Shown here: in pieces, positions 17,842-27,118 of the stretch
How the letters are laid out: the number at the start of each line of letters is the position of its first letter
How positions within the stretch are numbered: the stretch's first letter is position 1
NCBI RefSeq assembly: GCF_013402795.1
Contig: NZ_CP058595.1
Span: 3,140,001 to 3,204,000, forward strand
DNA length: 64,000 nucleotides
DNA from: Costertonia aggregata
GTDB lineage: Bacteria; Bacteroidota; Bacteroidia; Flavobacteriales; Flavobacteriaceae
Direction: 5' to 3'
Translations under genes and position numbers: made by a program
Notes under the pieces: model-generated
Database searches by the model: none
What the model saw: the letters and a program-made list of their open reading frames with translations, nothing else
Told to the model about the DNA's origin: nothing

Positions 17842-19083
17842 ATGAAGAAATATGTTTACATATTATTCGCTTTCGGTTTCGCCGCAGCGCTCATGGCCTA
17901 TCTGCCTATTCTTGCAAAGCGGCTAAAGATTTCGTACACCCTACCATTACTGTGTATCGGAATGTTGTTCTTTTATCTCGGCGTACCCGTCGATTGGCCA
18001 GAACCTTTTTGGGAGCATAATTGGGTCAAGGTTATTACCAAAATCATCGTCATTATCAGTTTAATGGGTGCAGGCCTCAAAATCGGAATGCGCTATGGCT
18101 TTCGACACTGGCGAAATCCGCTACGATTGATTCATACTTCGATGCCCTTATACATTTTGGGAATCTTTCTGATCGCCAAATTTCTGTTGGATTTTGATGG
18201 GGCTTCGGCACTCTTGCTCGCAGCGGTATGCTCGCCGACCGACCCTGTACTTGCCGCGGATTTACAATTACAGGAAGACGAACTCGATTCCGATAAGAAT
18301 ACAGGTATGCGTTATCTTTTGACTGCCGAAGCAGGCCTCAATGACGGACTGGCATTTCCCTTTGTTTTTTTGGCCATCCTCTGGGCTAAGGCAGGTAGGT
18401 TTTCCGAGGTTGATTTGGCTCATTGGTTGGGGTTCTATCTCTTATATAAAATAATGCTGGGTGTGTTGGTGGGTTCGCTACTTGGCTATCTCTACAGTTT
18501 ATCCATCAAAAAGATAAATAGTTTTCACTATGAAAAGGTTCTTAGTGGGTTCGTAGGGATCGCTTTGGCATTCTTCTCGTTCGCATTGGTCGAAGTGTTG
18601 AACGGCTATGGATTCATCGCGGTTTTCTTCACGGGATTGTTGGCACAATATCATAATCATAAGGAAAAGACGTCCTATGAAAAGCAAGAGATTTTGGTTT
18701 TCAATGAGGAAATCGAAAAGTTTTTAATCGTGCTCTGGACGCTCTTATTCGGTGGGTTTTTGGCTTCGGGAATTTTAAAAAACATGGATGTGGCTGCAGT
18801 TTTGCTACCTCTATTTCTTATTCTTTGCCTACGCCCTATCTCAGGTTGGTTAGGATTATTGGGTACAACGTTTACCGAAAAGAAGAAGTGGGCCATTGGT
18901 TTCTTTGGCATCAAGGGGGTGGGGTCGTTCTTCTATTTGGCCTATGCGTTACATGAAACGAATTTTGCTAAATCAAGGGAAATTTATGCGATGGTGTCCT
19001 TAATGGTCTTGATCAGTATCGTCGTACACGGGTTTTTTGGCCCCAAGGCGGTGGCTTATTTTAAAAAGCGCAATCCCGGATGA
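17842..19083 (+). CDS. CPA1/NhaP-type Na+(K+)/H+ antiporter, 413 aa
   Basis: Inner-membrane cation/proton antiporter with about 12 hydrophobic helices. Diagnostic motifs are AAVCSPTDPVLAADLQ (about 130-145) and LTAEAGLNDGLAFPFVF, where the family has the ion-binding E-x-GLNDG. The length fits members without a cytoplasmic TrkA-C domain. It would help pH and salt homeostasis. The ATG at 17842 follows an A-rich leader. The topoisomerase gene begins 33 bases after its stop on the same strand, so co-transcription is likely. Confidence 0.92.
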   Translation: MKKYVYILFAFGFAAALMAYLPILAKRLKISYTLPLLCIGMLFFYLGVPVDWPEPFWEHNWVKVITKIIVIISLMGAGLKIGMRYGFRHWRNPLRLIHTSMPLYILGIFLIAKFLLDFDGASALLLAAVCSPTDPVLAADLQLQEDELDSDKNTGMRYLLTAEAGLNDGLAFPFVFLAILWAKAGRFSEVDLAHWLGFYLLYKIMLGVLVGSLLGYLYSLSIKKINSFHYEKVLSGFVGIALAFFSFALVEVLNGYGFIAVFFTGLLAQYHNHKEKTSYEKQEILVFNEEIEKFLIVLWTLLFGGFLASGILKNMDVAAVLLPLFLILCLRPISGWLGLLGTTFTEKKKWAIGFFGIKGVGSFFYLAYALHETNFAKSREIYAMVSLMVLISIVVHGFFGPKAVAYFKKRNPG

Positions 19084-19116
19084 TATAGGCAATACCATCT
19101 AATAGATTGAAATGAT

Positions 19117-20122
19117 ATGAGAAAAAAAATTAAGGAAATCGACGATTCGGCTTTGGCAATTACCCGCCGCAAATGGGGTAGGGGTTACGTTTATTATACT
19201 GAAAACGGTAGAAGGATCAAGGATAAAAAAATTTTAAGTCGGTTACGGAATTTGGTTATTCCGCCTATGTGGACGGACGTGATGATCTGTAAATTCGAAG
19301 ACGGACACATTCAGGCCACGGGTCGCGACTTAAAAGGACGCAAGCAATATATTTATCACTCTATTTATGAAAAATTGCGTCAGGAGGAAAAATTCAGAAA
19401 GTTGCTTGATTTTGTCAAGACGCTTCCGGAAATGCGAAAGAGGGCCCATACCGATATGAAAAGCAAGGGTTGGCCGAAAGATCAACTGTTAGCCCTGATC
19501 GTACTATTGCTCGACGAATATGGCATCCGAATCGGTAACAAACAATACCGCAACCGAAACGAGACCTATGGCTTGACTACCCTGCGCAGGAAGCATTTAT
19601 CCATCGATAATAACGAATTGATATTTTCGTTCAAAGGAAAAAGCAATAAAACGCGCGAGGTGCATATCGACGATTCGGAATTGGTGCCGTTTATCAAAAA
19701 GGCGGCCGACCTGCCCGGATATGAGATTTTCCGCTACCATGATGAAAAAGGGAAAATTGCAGGATGTGGACAGCGATGATGTCAATGACTACATCACGGA
19801 AACCATTGGCGAAGCGTTCTCAAGTAAATTTTTTAGGACTTGGGCGGCCAACCGATTGGCTATTAATTTTTATCCGAAAGCACTTATTGACCAAAAAGAA
19901 GGATCCCGTAAAAAGTTCAGCAATATCGTAATAAAGATGGTGGCCTCGGAATTGGGCAACACCCCTTCCATTTGTCGCGATTATTATGTGCATCCGGCCG
20001 TATTTTCAGCAATAGACCAAAAACGTGTTGCGAACCCTAATCCATTCAAAAATGCGAGGTCGGTTTACGGTCTATCGGCAAGCGAGAAATTGGCCAAACG
20101 GATTATTAAGGAAAGTTACTGA
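19117..20122 (+). pseudogene. Bacterial DNA topoisomerase IB, single-base frameshift
   Basis: Type IB topoisomerase that relaxes supercoils through a 3'-phosphotyrosine link. The first frame (19117-19779) carries the N-terminal domain and catalytic residues in RIGNKQYRNRNETYGLTTLR and FSFKGKSNKTREVHID, then ends at TGA. The second frame picks up at KGKLQDVDSDDVNDYI and continues through FRTWAANRLA to the active-site Tyr in CRDYYVHPAVF, ending at 20122. Removing one A from the run at 19753-19756, or from 19745-19749, restores a 334-residue protein of normal length. It is either a recent inactivating mutation or a homopolymer sequencing error. It follows the antiporter gene. Confidence 0.88.
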
Positions 20123-20137
20123 CTCTGCTGCGCAAAA

Positions 20138-20248
20138 CTAATCCTTAAAGAAATCAATATCCAACAGCGGTATAATAATGAATATTGCAATTACTAATGC
20201 TAGTACGATGAAGAGCATCAATTGTTGCTTTTTCTTTGCTTGGGTCAT
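20138..20248 (-). CDS. Small single-pass membrane protein, 36 aa
   Basis: Short open frame starting MTQAKKKQQLMLFIVLALVI: a basic N-terminus, one hydrophobic helix (about residues 10-29) and an acidic tail (LLDIDFFKD). The composition fits a real single-pass protein with its N-terminus inside. No family recognised. It lies between the broken topoisomerase gene and the DUF4136 lipoprotein gene. Confidence is limited by length. Confidence 0.5.
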   Translation of the reverse strand: MTQAKKKQQLMLFIVLALVIAIFIIIPLLDIDFFKD

Positions 20249-20354
20249 TTTCTAATTAGTGAATTACTCTTGTCGAAAAATATTTATTATAAAGCTACAT
20301 TTTTGTGGATTGTTAGACCTTTGCCAAAATTGATAAGTCAAGATTCTTATTAAT

Positions 20355-20957
20355 TTAATCGTCAAAGGACGGAAATTCTTCGAATACCGCATCCACATAC
20401 TTATCGAGTTTCTTTGAATTGCCAGAACCGTCCAAAGGTTCCTTTGCCGAGGCGCGCCATATTACCTTTTCGGATTTCCTGTCGATCAGTTCTACTGCGA
20501 GACCGGCACGTTTTTCATTGTTTTTTATGATTTTATACCCTAGAACATCGTTGAACTCTGCATATTTCCAGTAGTAATAGGGATCGTAATAGGCGGTTAA
20601 TGGATCGGCACCATCCGGCTTATTGGGGTTGGCGTAAACGGTTTTTTTCTTAATCTCTTTATCCGGATCGTAGTGGGCGTTCAAAACGACCAGCAAGTCG
20701 GGATTATCCCTATCCAATTCAAAACCTGCTTGCTGCATATTTCTGTTCATTGCCGTAATGACATTTTTTGTGACCGGCCCATTATTGCCCGACATCGGGC
20801 TTGAAAGATCAAAATCGGTATTCGGCAGATAGGCGTAAGTTTTATAGGCTTGGTAATCATCAACATTCTCCATCGTCGATATAGTAAGTTTTGGCCCACA
20901 GTTCAAGAGTAGAAGTACGAGTAGGGCGGTAATGGATTTGAAAGCTGTAGTTTTCAT
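20355..20957 (-). CDS. DUF4136 lipoprotein, 200 aa
   Basis: The lipoprotein signal ends in LLLLNCG, with lipidated Cys20. The mature domain is the DUF4136 fold, recognisable by YQAYKTYAYLPNTDF, the AMNRNMQQAGFELDRDNPDL stretch and GLAVELIDRKSEKVIWRA. The function is unknown. The family is abundant in Bacteroidota envelopes. A paralogue with a tyrosine-rich insert lies at 27119-27730. It is transcribed alone, with a long gap upstream. Confidence 0.85.
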   Translation of the reverse strand: MKTTAFKSITALLVLLLLNCGPKLTISTMENVDDYQAYKTYAYLPNTDFDLSSPMSGNNGPVTKNVITAMNRNMQQAGFELDRDNPDLLVVLNAHYDPDKEIKKKTVYANPNKPDGADPLTAYYDPYYYWKYAEFNDVLGYKIIKNNEKRAGLAVELIDRKSEKVIWRASAKEPLDGSGNSKKLDKYVDAVFEEFPSFDD

Positions 20958-21471
20958 TGTTTTTGTTTAATTGACCCAAAGGTTCTCAGAATCGTTAAAA
21001 TCTTCATTGCTAATTTTACGATGGAAGAAAAAAAGATTCTTACGAAGTGTCATTAATTAGGTGGAAAGTTATTGTTATATTGGGAAGGGCTTTAACCGTA
21101 TTGCCCTGAACCTTTGCTCAATTAAATATGCTTTACCGATACGAAGGTCATAGTTGATGTTTTAAACGATTGGACACATTTCTGGGGCAAGTTAAAAATC
21201 AAGAATGTTCGCATTCGGAAAACATACTTGTTGAATATCTCACAAACGGAAATTCATAATGCGTTACATTGCCCAAGAATTCTATTAATTTTAAAAATTT
21301 TATGCACTCGGTTGTTGAGAAATTTCAATATCAGTAATGGCATCGAGTAGCACCTTTTTATATAATTGAAAGTAAATTCATTTTCATTATTAGCATTCAG
21401 TACACATCGAATTCCAGTAAAAAACCCTTAACAACTTGACCTCGGAAACACGGTCGAATAACTAAACAATT
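20958..21471. other. Intergenic region, 514 bp
   Basis: A/T-rich gap between divergent genes (DUF4136 lipoprotein on the left, DUF421 on the right). No open frame with protein character on either strand, and no tRNA, large palindrome or tandem repeat seen. Promoters for both flanking genes are expected here, but none matched the TAnnTTTG pattern clearly. Confidence 0.6.
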
Positions 21472-21993
21472 ATGGAAAATTACTTTGGAACAACGTTTGG
21501 CCCTTTGGCTGCCATCTGTATCTCGGCCTTCGGTATATTTGTTGTCATTATAGTTTTGACCCGACTTTCGGGCAAACGTAGCTTCAGTAAAATGTCGAGT
21601 TTCGATTTCGCCTCTACCATCGCTATCGGGTCGATAATCGCCAGTGGAGTAATATCGCCTAGTGTGACACTGACCCATGCCGCCATAGGTTTGGCAGCGA
21701 TATTCGGTATTCAAAGCCTGGTCGCCCGCTTGCGATTGTACAAACCTTTTAGAAATGCCGTGGACAACGACCCACTATTGCTCATGGACGGGAAAACAAT
21801 ACTTCACAAAAACCTAAAGAAAGCAAACGTAACCGAGGGCGACCTTCGGGCAAAACTCAGAGAAGCCAATGTATTGGATTTAAGCCAAGTGCGTGCCGTC
21901 GTTTTCGAAACTACTGGCGATATCGCGGTTTTGCATACAGCGGATGCCGACCAAGAATTAAAGGATTGGCTCTTAAAGTGGGTCGGGAGGTAA
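21472..21993 (+). CDS. DUF421 (YetF/YcaP-like) membrane protein, 173 aa
   Basis: Three hydrophobic segments at the N-terminus (about 10-90) are followed by a soluble C-terminal domain. The core motif KRSFSKMSSFDFASTIAIGS is the family signature. The tail motifs are DLRAKLREANVLDLSQVRAV and the FETTGDIAVLH stretch. Family members are stress- or sporulation-linked membrane proteins of unclear activity. The paralogue at 58380-58901 has equal length and the same motifs. Monocistronic, after a 514-base gap. Confidence 0.9.
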   Translation: MENYFGTTFGPLAAICISAFGIFVVIIVLTRLSGKRSFSKMSSFDFASTIAIGSIIASGVISPSVTLTHAAIGLAAIFGIQSLVARLRLYKPFRNAVDNDPLLLMDGKTILHKNLKKANVTEGDLRAKLREANVLDLSQVRAVVFETTGDIAVLHTADADQELKDWLLKWVGR

Positions 21994-22084
21994 AGATTAT
22001 ATTTATCTACATTTTTTTTAGTATTTGAACATTTTGTTATCCAAAGCTTTTAAAGAATCAAAGAAGTTTTGAGGTTTCCCTTGT

Positions 22085-23152
22085 TCAGTTCAAATTTTCG
22101 CCTTTCCGTATCATTTCATTTGCTCTTTCGATTTCTTCATCGGTGGGCAAGGCAATGGAATGTTTTTCCTTCCCTTCCGGTTCAAAACTTAGTTTGACTA
22201 ACATGGGGATGTGGTCAGAGCCAATCTTATTGCCAAGTTCCAAAGTGAGGTTTCTAAATTCGGGGGCGATAAATATATGGTCGAGGGGCCATCTGAAAAT
22301 AGGGTATTTTGCATGGTAAGTATTATAAAAACCGCGCCCTTATCGCATATCCAACAGTCCGCTCATCTGTTGGAAGAGTGCGGTCGTGCCCGACCAGGCT
22401 ACGTCATTAAAATCGCCCGTTACGATTACGGGGTAATCAGAGCCTCGCGAAAGCTTTGCGATTTTCATCAATTCGGCATTACGACCCGTAGATTTCGGGT
22501 TGTGCCTTGGTAGCGGCGGCCGCGGGTGGATGGCATATAGTTGAATGGTATCCTGCTTTTGCAAAATAATTTTGGTGTGGATGGAGGGGATACTGTCATC
22601 TACCATATATCTTACCTTAGATTGATGTAAAGGATGTTTTGAGCCGACCAACATGCCGTACGTATTCTCAAGAGGTATAGAAATCATGTGAGCATAAGAT
22701 GGTTTTAAGTTTTTGATTATTATGTCCGTCCATCGTTTATTGGTTTCTGTCAGTACATAAAAGTCGGGATCATACCTTTTTATTTCCTCGAGAAGTGCGT
22801 CGGTCGAATGATTTTTTTGAAAGACGTTTGCCGTGTAAAGGCTCAATACCCTTTTTTCATCATTTAGTTCCGGAGGCAATACTTCATAGTCCGCCAAGGG
22901 GGTAAAGGGAAAAATCTTGACCAGTTGAAAAATCAAACAACCCATTAGCACTAAAAAGAAAATTTGATCGAATCGAGAATGCACCTTGAGCTTAAAAAGA
23001 TAGGCGATCAGTATAATCAAGGTTAGAACGGTCAACTGAAAAAGGGGAAAATCGAAGATCACGAGCCACCAATATTGCATCGCTATCAGAGGGATTAAAG
23101 TGAATAATATCGCTAGCGTACCGAAAAATTGAAGAAGGCGTTTTAGAAACAT
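22085..23152 (-). pseudogene. Membrane-anchored endonuclease/exonuclease/phosphatase (EEP) family protein, internal stop
   Basis: Three N-terminal membrane segments (about 8-30, 33-52, 62-82) lead into an EEP catalytic domain with VLTETN and IVTGDFNDVAWSG. The frame stops at TAA (22340-22342) after GLLDMR. It then continues in the same frame with GRGFYNTYHAKYPIFRWPLD, HIFIAPEF and the catalytic GSDHIPML, ending at TGA at 22085. Read through, the protein is 355 residues, normal for the family. One substitution (for example AAA to TAA) explains the lesion. The truncated 270-residue product would lack the catalytic Asp-His of the last strands. Decay or sequence error are both possible. Confidence 0.87.
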
Positions 23153-23535
23153 GATTTTTTTAATTAACTACTACAGTATTATGAAACTATGCTTAATCTT
23201 ATCGGTGCGGTAGTTCCAAGGTAAAGACAGATTGAAACTACCCATAAAATGGACTGATGCCGATACCCCAAAACAGTAGGCTCAAATCCGCTTTAAACGA
23301 ATGTATTCTGAATTAGAATACGAAATGGATAATTTCCCAAATAAACCGAGGCGCAAATTGAAATTTCCCGTAAGATACGAATAGAAAGGTAACGACGGAA
23401 TAGGTACCGTGCTAACCAAATTACATTTTAACTTTGCTCAATACACTACAGATAGCGCGAAAATGATTTGCCCTAGCAACAATTATTTAATTAATTAAAA
23501 CGAAAAGGCAATTTAAAGAGGTTTAGTGGTAATGG
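23153..23535. other. Intergenic region, 383 bp
   Basis: Gap between two minus-strand genes, containing the upstream region of the EEP gene. No coding frame, hairpin with T tract or repeat was recognised in it. Confidence 0.55.
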
Positions 23536-24318
23536 CTACAGGATTTCCCTATTATTCAACCAACGTTTGATAAGCTCATTGTTGTTCGAGATATCGACCA
23601 AATGAAAGGTAGAAAACTTCTTGAAAACATTCGATTCCTCGATACGCTCCAAGCAAACGGAATTCGGAAACAAATAGTTCGAATGCACCAAAAACAGCTC
23701 GCCCTTCTTCTTTAGAAGAAAGCCGACGTGGCCTTCGTCGAAACCGATAAACGAAATGCCCTCTTGTGTCAATGCGTCGATTTTTTGGATTGCGGTTTCG
23801 GAATCTGCTGAGGTAACCGTCTTGATTTCCGAACCACAACTGATCATTTTAGCCTCGTTAATAGGCGATTTCTGTGCCAAGCGATACCGGTTCAGTCGCA
23901 GCCCCATGTCGCGCAAAGTGGTCGAGACAAAATACCCGCAAGCAATCTTGCCCTTTTTCGGAACGGACGTGTGCCCGCCGAAACTCCATTCCGTACCGTA
24001 CCAATGGGGAATCAAATGATTGACCAAATGGTCGCTGAACGATGCCTTCACATCTTCAATAGAAACTTTTTTTCCTGCAAGATCATTTATCAATTGCTTT
24101 CGCAATTGTGCGATGGTAGCTTTTTCCGCATCGTAACTGGCAATCGAATCGAAGGTTCTCCCTAATCGGAAATCCTTCCTGGCGATTTTGGAGTTCCCAC
24201 CTGAAAAGTTCATTGATTCCTTTTTCCAATGGACGGTTTCTGCACTATTTTCCTTAGGTAGAGCGGGCAACATACCGTCTCCGAATCCTGTTAAAAAAAA
24301 GAAATAGATAAATAGCAT
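23536..24318 (-). CDS. Putative exported NlpC/P60-like cysteine peptidase fold, 260 aa
   Basis: The N-terminus MLFIYFFFLTGFGDGML is a short hydrophobic leader, so export is likely. The central part has HWYGTEWSFGG, then Cys in KIACGYFVSTTLRDMGLRLN, and a His in FDEGHVGFLL, the spacing of a papain-like Cys-His pair as in NlpC/P60 or CHAP proteins. The activity, perhaps peptidoglycan or peptide amide cleavage, is inferred from this pattern only. The next gene on the same strand (24420) shows a similar but unrelated-looking Cys/His arrangement. Confidence 0.6.
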   Translation of the reverse strand: MLFIYFFFLTGFGDGMLPALPKENSAETVHWKKESMNFSGGNSKIARKDFRLGRTFDSIASYDAEKATIAQLRKQLINDLAGKKVSIEDVKASFSDHLVNHLIPHWYGTEWSFGGHTSVPKKGKIACGYFVSTTLRDMGLRLNRYRLAQKSPINEAKMISCGSEIKTVTSADSETAIQKIDALTQEGISFIGFDEGHVGFLLKKKGELFLVHSNYLFPNSVCLERIEESNVFKKFSTFHLVDISNNNELIKRWLNNREIL

Positions 24319-24419
24319 AGAAAAATTTTTTAAACTTTAGGAAGTTCAAATATACTAACGGTGGATTCGCAATCCAATTTTATGCAAAATCATAAAATTT
24401 TCGACAATAATTCAAAAAA

Positions 24420-25277
24420 TCAAATCTCAAGGTTCACGCCCCACCATACCTCATAATCCCGCGGCACCAATGTCCGGTTGCTCTGGTAGCCTTGGTCTGC
24501 AATTTTTATACCGATTATCTTTCCCGCTTCGTTTCTTACATAACCCAGAAAAATAAAGGAATGGCCGAACGGGTCGATTTTCGGATCCGATATTCCCCGA
24601 ACTACATGTCGGTAATCCTGTTTGTGCCGCCAAACCTGCATGGGCGCGCCCGGTCGTAGTTTGCCGCTCCAGACCCCTTTAGTATCGACCAACTTGCCCA
24701 TGCCCGCTTGGGCGATGGCACCGGCACTGCCTTTGCCACGAAATTTTCTGGGTAAGGAGCGCCATCCCCTGTGCCTGCCTGAGGTCGAGGCATAAAGATG
24801 GTCGAAAACCTGTGCTGGATCGTAGTATTTCGTTGCAATGCTATCGGGAAGATTTTCATAGACACTATGCCCATATACATCTTCATACGCTTTGAGAAAT
24901 CTCTTTTTACTGGCGGTCAGGCAATGTCCGCCCGGCTCTTTGTTTTTGCTTTCCAAATAATTGCTTAGGACCTGCCGTGCGACAGGATATTCGGGCTGCA
25001 ATAAAATTTTCGGTACCGAAATGGCGAGACTTTCCTCGACATCTAATCCGGCCGTGATCAACTCTTCAATTTTGGTGGTATCCTTGACCGGAATTTGGCT
25101 TTGGCGTACGGTTACCGTATCGGCTATGTTATCGGTATAAAGAATCGTACTTTTGTCCAAATCCTTTACGGTACCACAGTTCAATAGCGAAATGAATAAA
25201 ATAAGCAATGTGATATAATGAAGAAACGGTTCCTCCAGTACATGGTAAAACAATGGTTTTATTTTCATGGTTTTCAT
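24420..25277 (-). CDS. Predicted lipoprotein with Cys/His peptidase-like C-terminal domain, 285 aa
   Basis: A basic start with a long hydrophobic stretch ends in LISLLNCG, a lipobox with Cys near residue 34. The mature protein has Cys in PGGHCLTASKKRFLKAYEDV and a late segment GAPMQVWRHKQDYRHVVRG followed by FGHSFIFLGYV. This arrangement resembles amidase or NlpC/P60-like folds, but the similarity is weak. The chain ends with YEVWWGVNLEI. It lies 101 bases upstream of the 23536 gene on the same strand, so shared transcription is possible. Substrate unknown. Confidence 0.58.
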   Translation of the reverse strand: MKTMKIKPLFYHVLEEPFLHYITLLILFISLLNCGTVKDLDKSTILYTDNIADTVTVRQSQIPVKDTTKIEELITAGLDVEESLAISVPKILLQPEYPVARQVLSNYLESKNKEPGGHCLTASKKRFLKAYEDVYGHSVYENLPDSIATKYYDPAQVFDHLYASTSGRHRGWRSLPRKFRGKGSAGAIAQAGMGKLVDTKGVWSGKLRPGAPMQVWRHKQDYRHVVRGISDPKIDPFGHSFIFLGYVRNEAGKIIGIKIADQGYQSNRTLVPRDYEVWWGVNLEI

Positions 25278-25342
25278 TAAATTATGAAGCAGTAACGGCC
25301 CGGCAGCATTTTCAAGAATAGCATAATTCCCAATTAGCGATT

Positions 25343-25386
25343 AAAAAAGCCAAAGGCTGAATGCTTAAAAGCATTGAACCTTTGGC
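25343..25386 (-). terminator. Rho-independent terminator after the PRC-barrel gene
   Basis: GCCAAAGGCTGAATGC pairs with GCATTGAACCTTTGGC, with two mismatches, around a short A/T loop. On the minus strand the stem is followed by TTTTTTAA. It ends the transcript of the 25504-26046 gene and perhaps of 26071-26712 before it. Confidence 0.85.
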
Positions 25387-25503
25387 CAAACCAACCAAAA
25401 CAAACCAACCGAAATGGATTCAATTCCGCTTATTCATTTTAATTCGGGGCAATGTAGCTCCATTTTGGAATTCCAAAATCGGTTTAAATATGAACATTTG
25501 CCG

Positions 25504-26046
25504 TTAATAGGCCCCTGTATATGATTTCTGGTATGCGCTACTCTTATATAGCTGTGGATCGTTATCCATTCGTTCACTTGGGGTCAGTTCAGACTCCTCA
25601 TCCCGTTGGTACGATTCAAGTACGTCTGTTTCATAGTGCCTGTCTATAAGCGACCCTTTTCTGATTCGCTTGGTTTCCGAAAAGACATCTCGACCAATAT
25701 CAGGAGTGTTTACAATTTCCTGTTCCAAATCGAGATCCACCAAGCCTATGGGAATGATGATATGGTTTTCGCCTTCTTCGTTTACAAATCCGTGCGTACC
25801 ATCCAGTGCCGATTTCGCATAAGGTTTATGGTTTGCCTTGATGATTTCTTCATCGACTTCCACATCCAAATAGACCACACGTTCGTCGCTTTTGCTGATT
25901 AAAAGGTTTTCGACCTCGCCAATGTAATGGCCGTCGGCATCTTTCACAGGCCAACCGCGAACATCTTTATCGCTATCGGACACTTTATAGTCTGAAAGCT
26001 CGTGCAGGTAAAATAAATTTCTGTCTTTATTATTATAGGTACTCAT
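25504..26046 (-). CDS. PRC-barrel domain protein, 180 aa
   Basis: Residues about 20-105 form a PRC-barrel: WPVKDADGHYIGEVENLLI, then ERVVYLDVEVDEEI and IIIPIGLVDLD. The remaining C-terminal part is charged and low in complexity, ending AYQKSYTGAY. There is no signal peptide. PRC-barrel proteins are RNA- or protein-binding beta-barrels, often upregulated by stress and found on plasmids and islands. The precise role is unknown. It lies 24 bases downstream of the 26071 gene, in an apparent two-gene unit ended by the hairpin at 25343. Confidence 0.85.
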   Translation of the reverse strand: MSTYNNKDRNLFYLHELSDYKVSDSDKDVRGWPVKDADGHYIGEVENLLISKSDERVVYLDVEVDEEIIKANHKPYAKSALDGTHGFVNEEGENHIIIPIGLVDLDLEQEIVNTPDIGRDVFSETKRIRKGSLIDRHYETDVLESYQRDEESELTPSERMDNDPQLYKSSAYQKSYTGAY

Positions 26047-26070
26047 TTTCTTTTTCTTTGTTTATAAGGT

Positions 26071-26712
26071 TTATACTGAATTCATTTTTTGCAATATATC
26101 GGCCGCCTCTTTGAAGTAACCGTTCACTTTTTCTTTTTGATCCAAGGTCAAGACACTTGGGTCGATATTTTGCGCAGCCTGTCTAAGTTCTTCAACATCA
26201 TCGGAGAGTTGCGGATATTTCTCTTCCTGCACTTTTTCGATTACATCAGTTATTGATAGGTAAGCTTTTTTAATCTTATCGGCATGATCGCCATCCATAG
26301 GGTCATTGGTAATCGCCTCGGCCTTTTCGATTGCGGACTGCAGTTCCATATTGATATCCACATCGTTGACAAGGGCGCGTTCAATAGTGGCATTGACGAG
26401 TTTGACCAATCCCTCGCTTGTGTACTCGTGGTCTATACCCATTCTAGACTTGTCGCCAACAAATGCTACGAAATCTGTCATGTGTTTCTCTGGGTTTTCC
26501 AAACCTTCTACGTTGTCCGATACCACAGGTTCTTCATCGTAAGACGGACTTTCCAGTTCACTTTCGTTAGTCGAAACCTGCTCAAGTTCATTTACATCCG
26601 GCGCACCGTCGGTATCGGCCATCAAAAACCAAGCGATGATACCGATTACGGCAAGACCACCAATAATCCAACCCCAATAATTGTTCTTTTTTTCAACTTT
26701 AATTTCTGCCAT
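26071..26712 (-). CDS. Single-pass membrane protein with acidic helical domain, 213 aa
   Basis: After a basic start (MAEIKVEKKNNYWGW) there is one membrane helix (about 14-32, IIGGLAVIGIIAWFLM). An acidic linker (about 33-75) follows, then a helical domain of about 130 residues with periodic charged helices ending YFKEAADILQKMNSV. The topology is N-terminus inside and domain outside. No family recognised. It is first gene of the two-gene unit with the PRC-barrel protein, which suggests a shared role in envelope stress (inference). Confidence 0.65.
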   Translation of the reverse strand: MAEIKVEKKNNYWGWIIGGLAVIGIIAWFLMADTDGAPDVNELEQVSTNESELESPSYDEEPVVSDNVEGLENPEKHMTDFVAFVGDKSRMGIDHEYTSEGLVKLVNATIERALVNDVDINMELQSAIEKAEAITNDPMDGDHADKIKKAYLSITDVIEKVQEEKYPQLSDDVEELRQAAQNIDPSVLTLDQKEKVNGYFKEAADILQKMNSV

Positions 26713-27118
26713 AATTTCTATCTTTTAATTATTCGTATTTCTTTTTATTGGACCTCGCTATATACACAAAACCACCTTTTCAAAACTAAATTGAACGATG
26801 AGACTTGTTTTGCGCTATCGGACGAAAACTTAACGGTAATACTATTTACTAATCTAATAATGGTAGTTAAAAAGAATAGTTCGAAAATCGGGACGAGTTT
26901 AATGATATTGGGTTGAATTTATTATCATCTTGAGAAAAATTAATTTGGGCAGGAAATGTAAACGCTACCCTTTCGAATGGTCTTGCCGCCTGTAAGACCG
27001 CCGAAATAGTGACGCATTTTTTTAACGTCCATAATTCCACGGATTCCGTCAATGGAAAAACAATTGATGATTAAATTGATTGTTAAATAAATTATTAATC
27101 CTTTTAAAATTATATAGT
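26713..27118. other. Intergenic region, 406 bp
   Basis: A/T-rich gap between divergent genes. It holds one 30-codon frame on the minus strand (26940-27032, MDVKKMRHYFGGLTGG...) that I do not call a gene (see rejected items). No hairpin or repeat stands out. Confidence 0.5.

Noticed and set aside
26284-26916. Plus-strand open frame of 210 codons opposite the 26071 gene
   Set aside because: Composition is that of an antisense frame (rich in Ile, His and Phe), and the minus-strand protein has a normal membrane helix and charged domain.
26940-27032. 30-residue frame on the minus strand starting MDVKKMRHYFGGLTGG
   Set aside because: It has a G-G-x-T-G-G stretch that recalls a peptide leader, but there is no partner enzyme or transporter nearby, no clear RBS, and the frame is short. 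Kept as unsupported.
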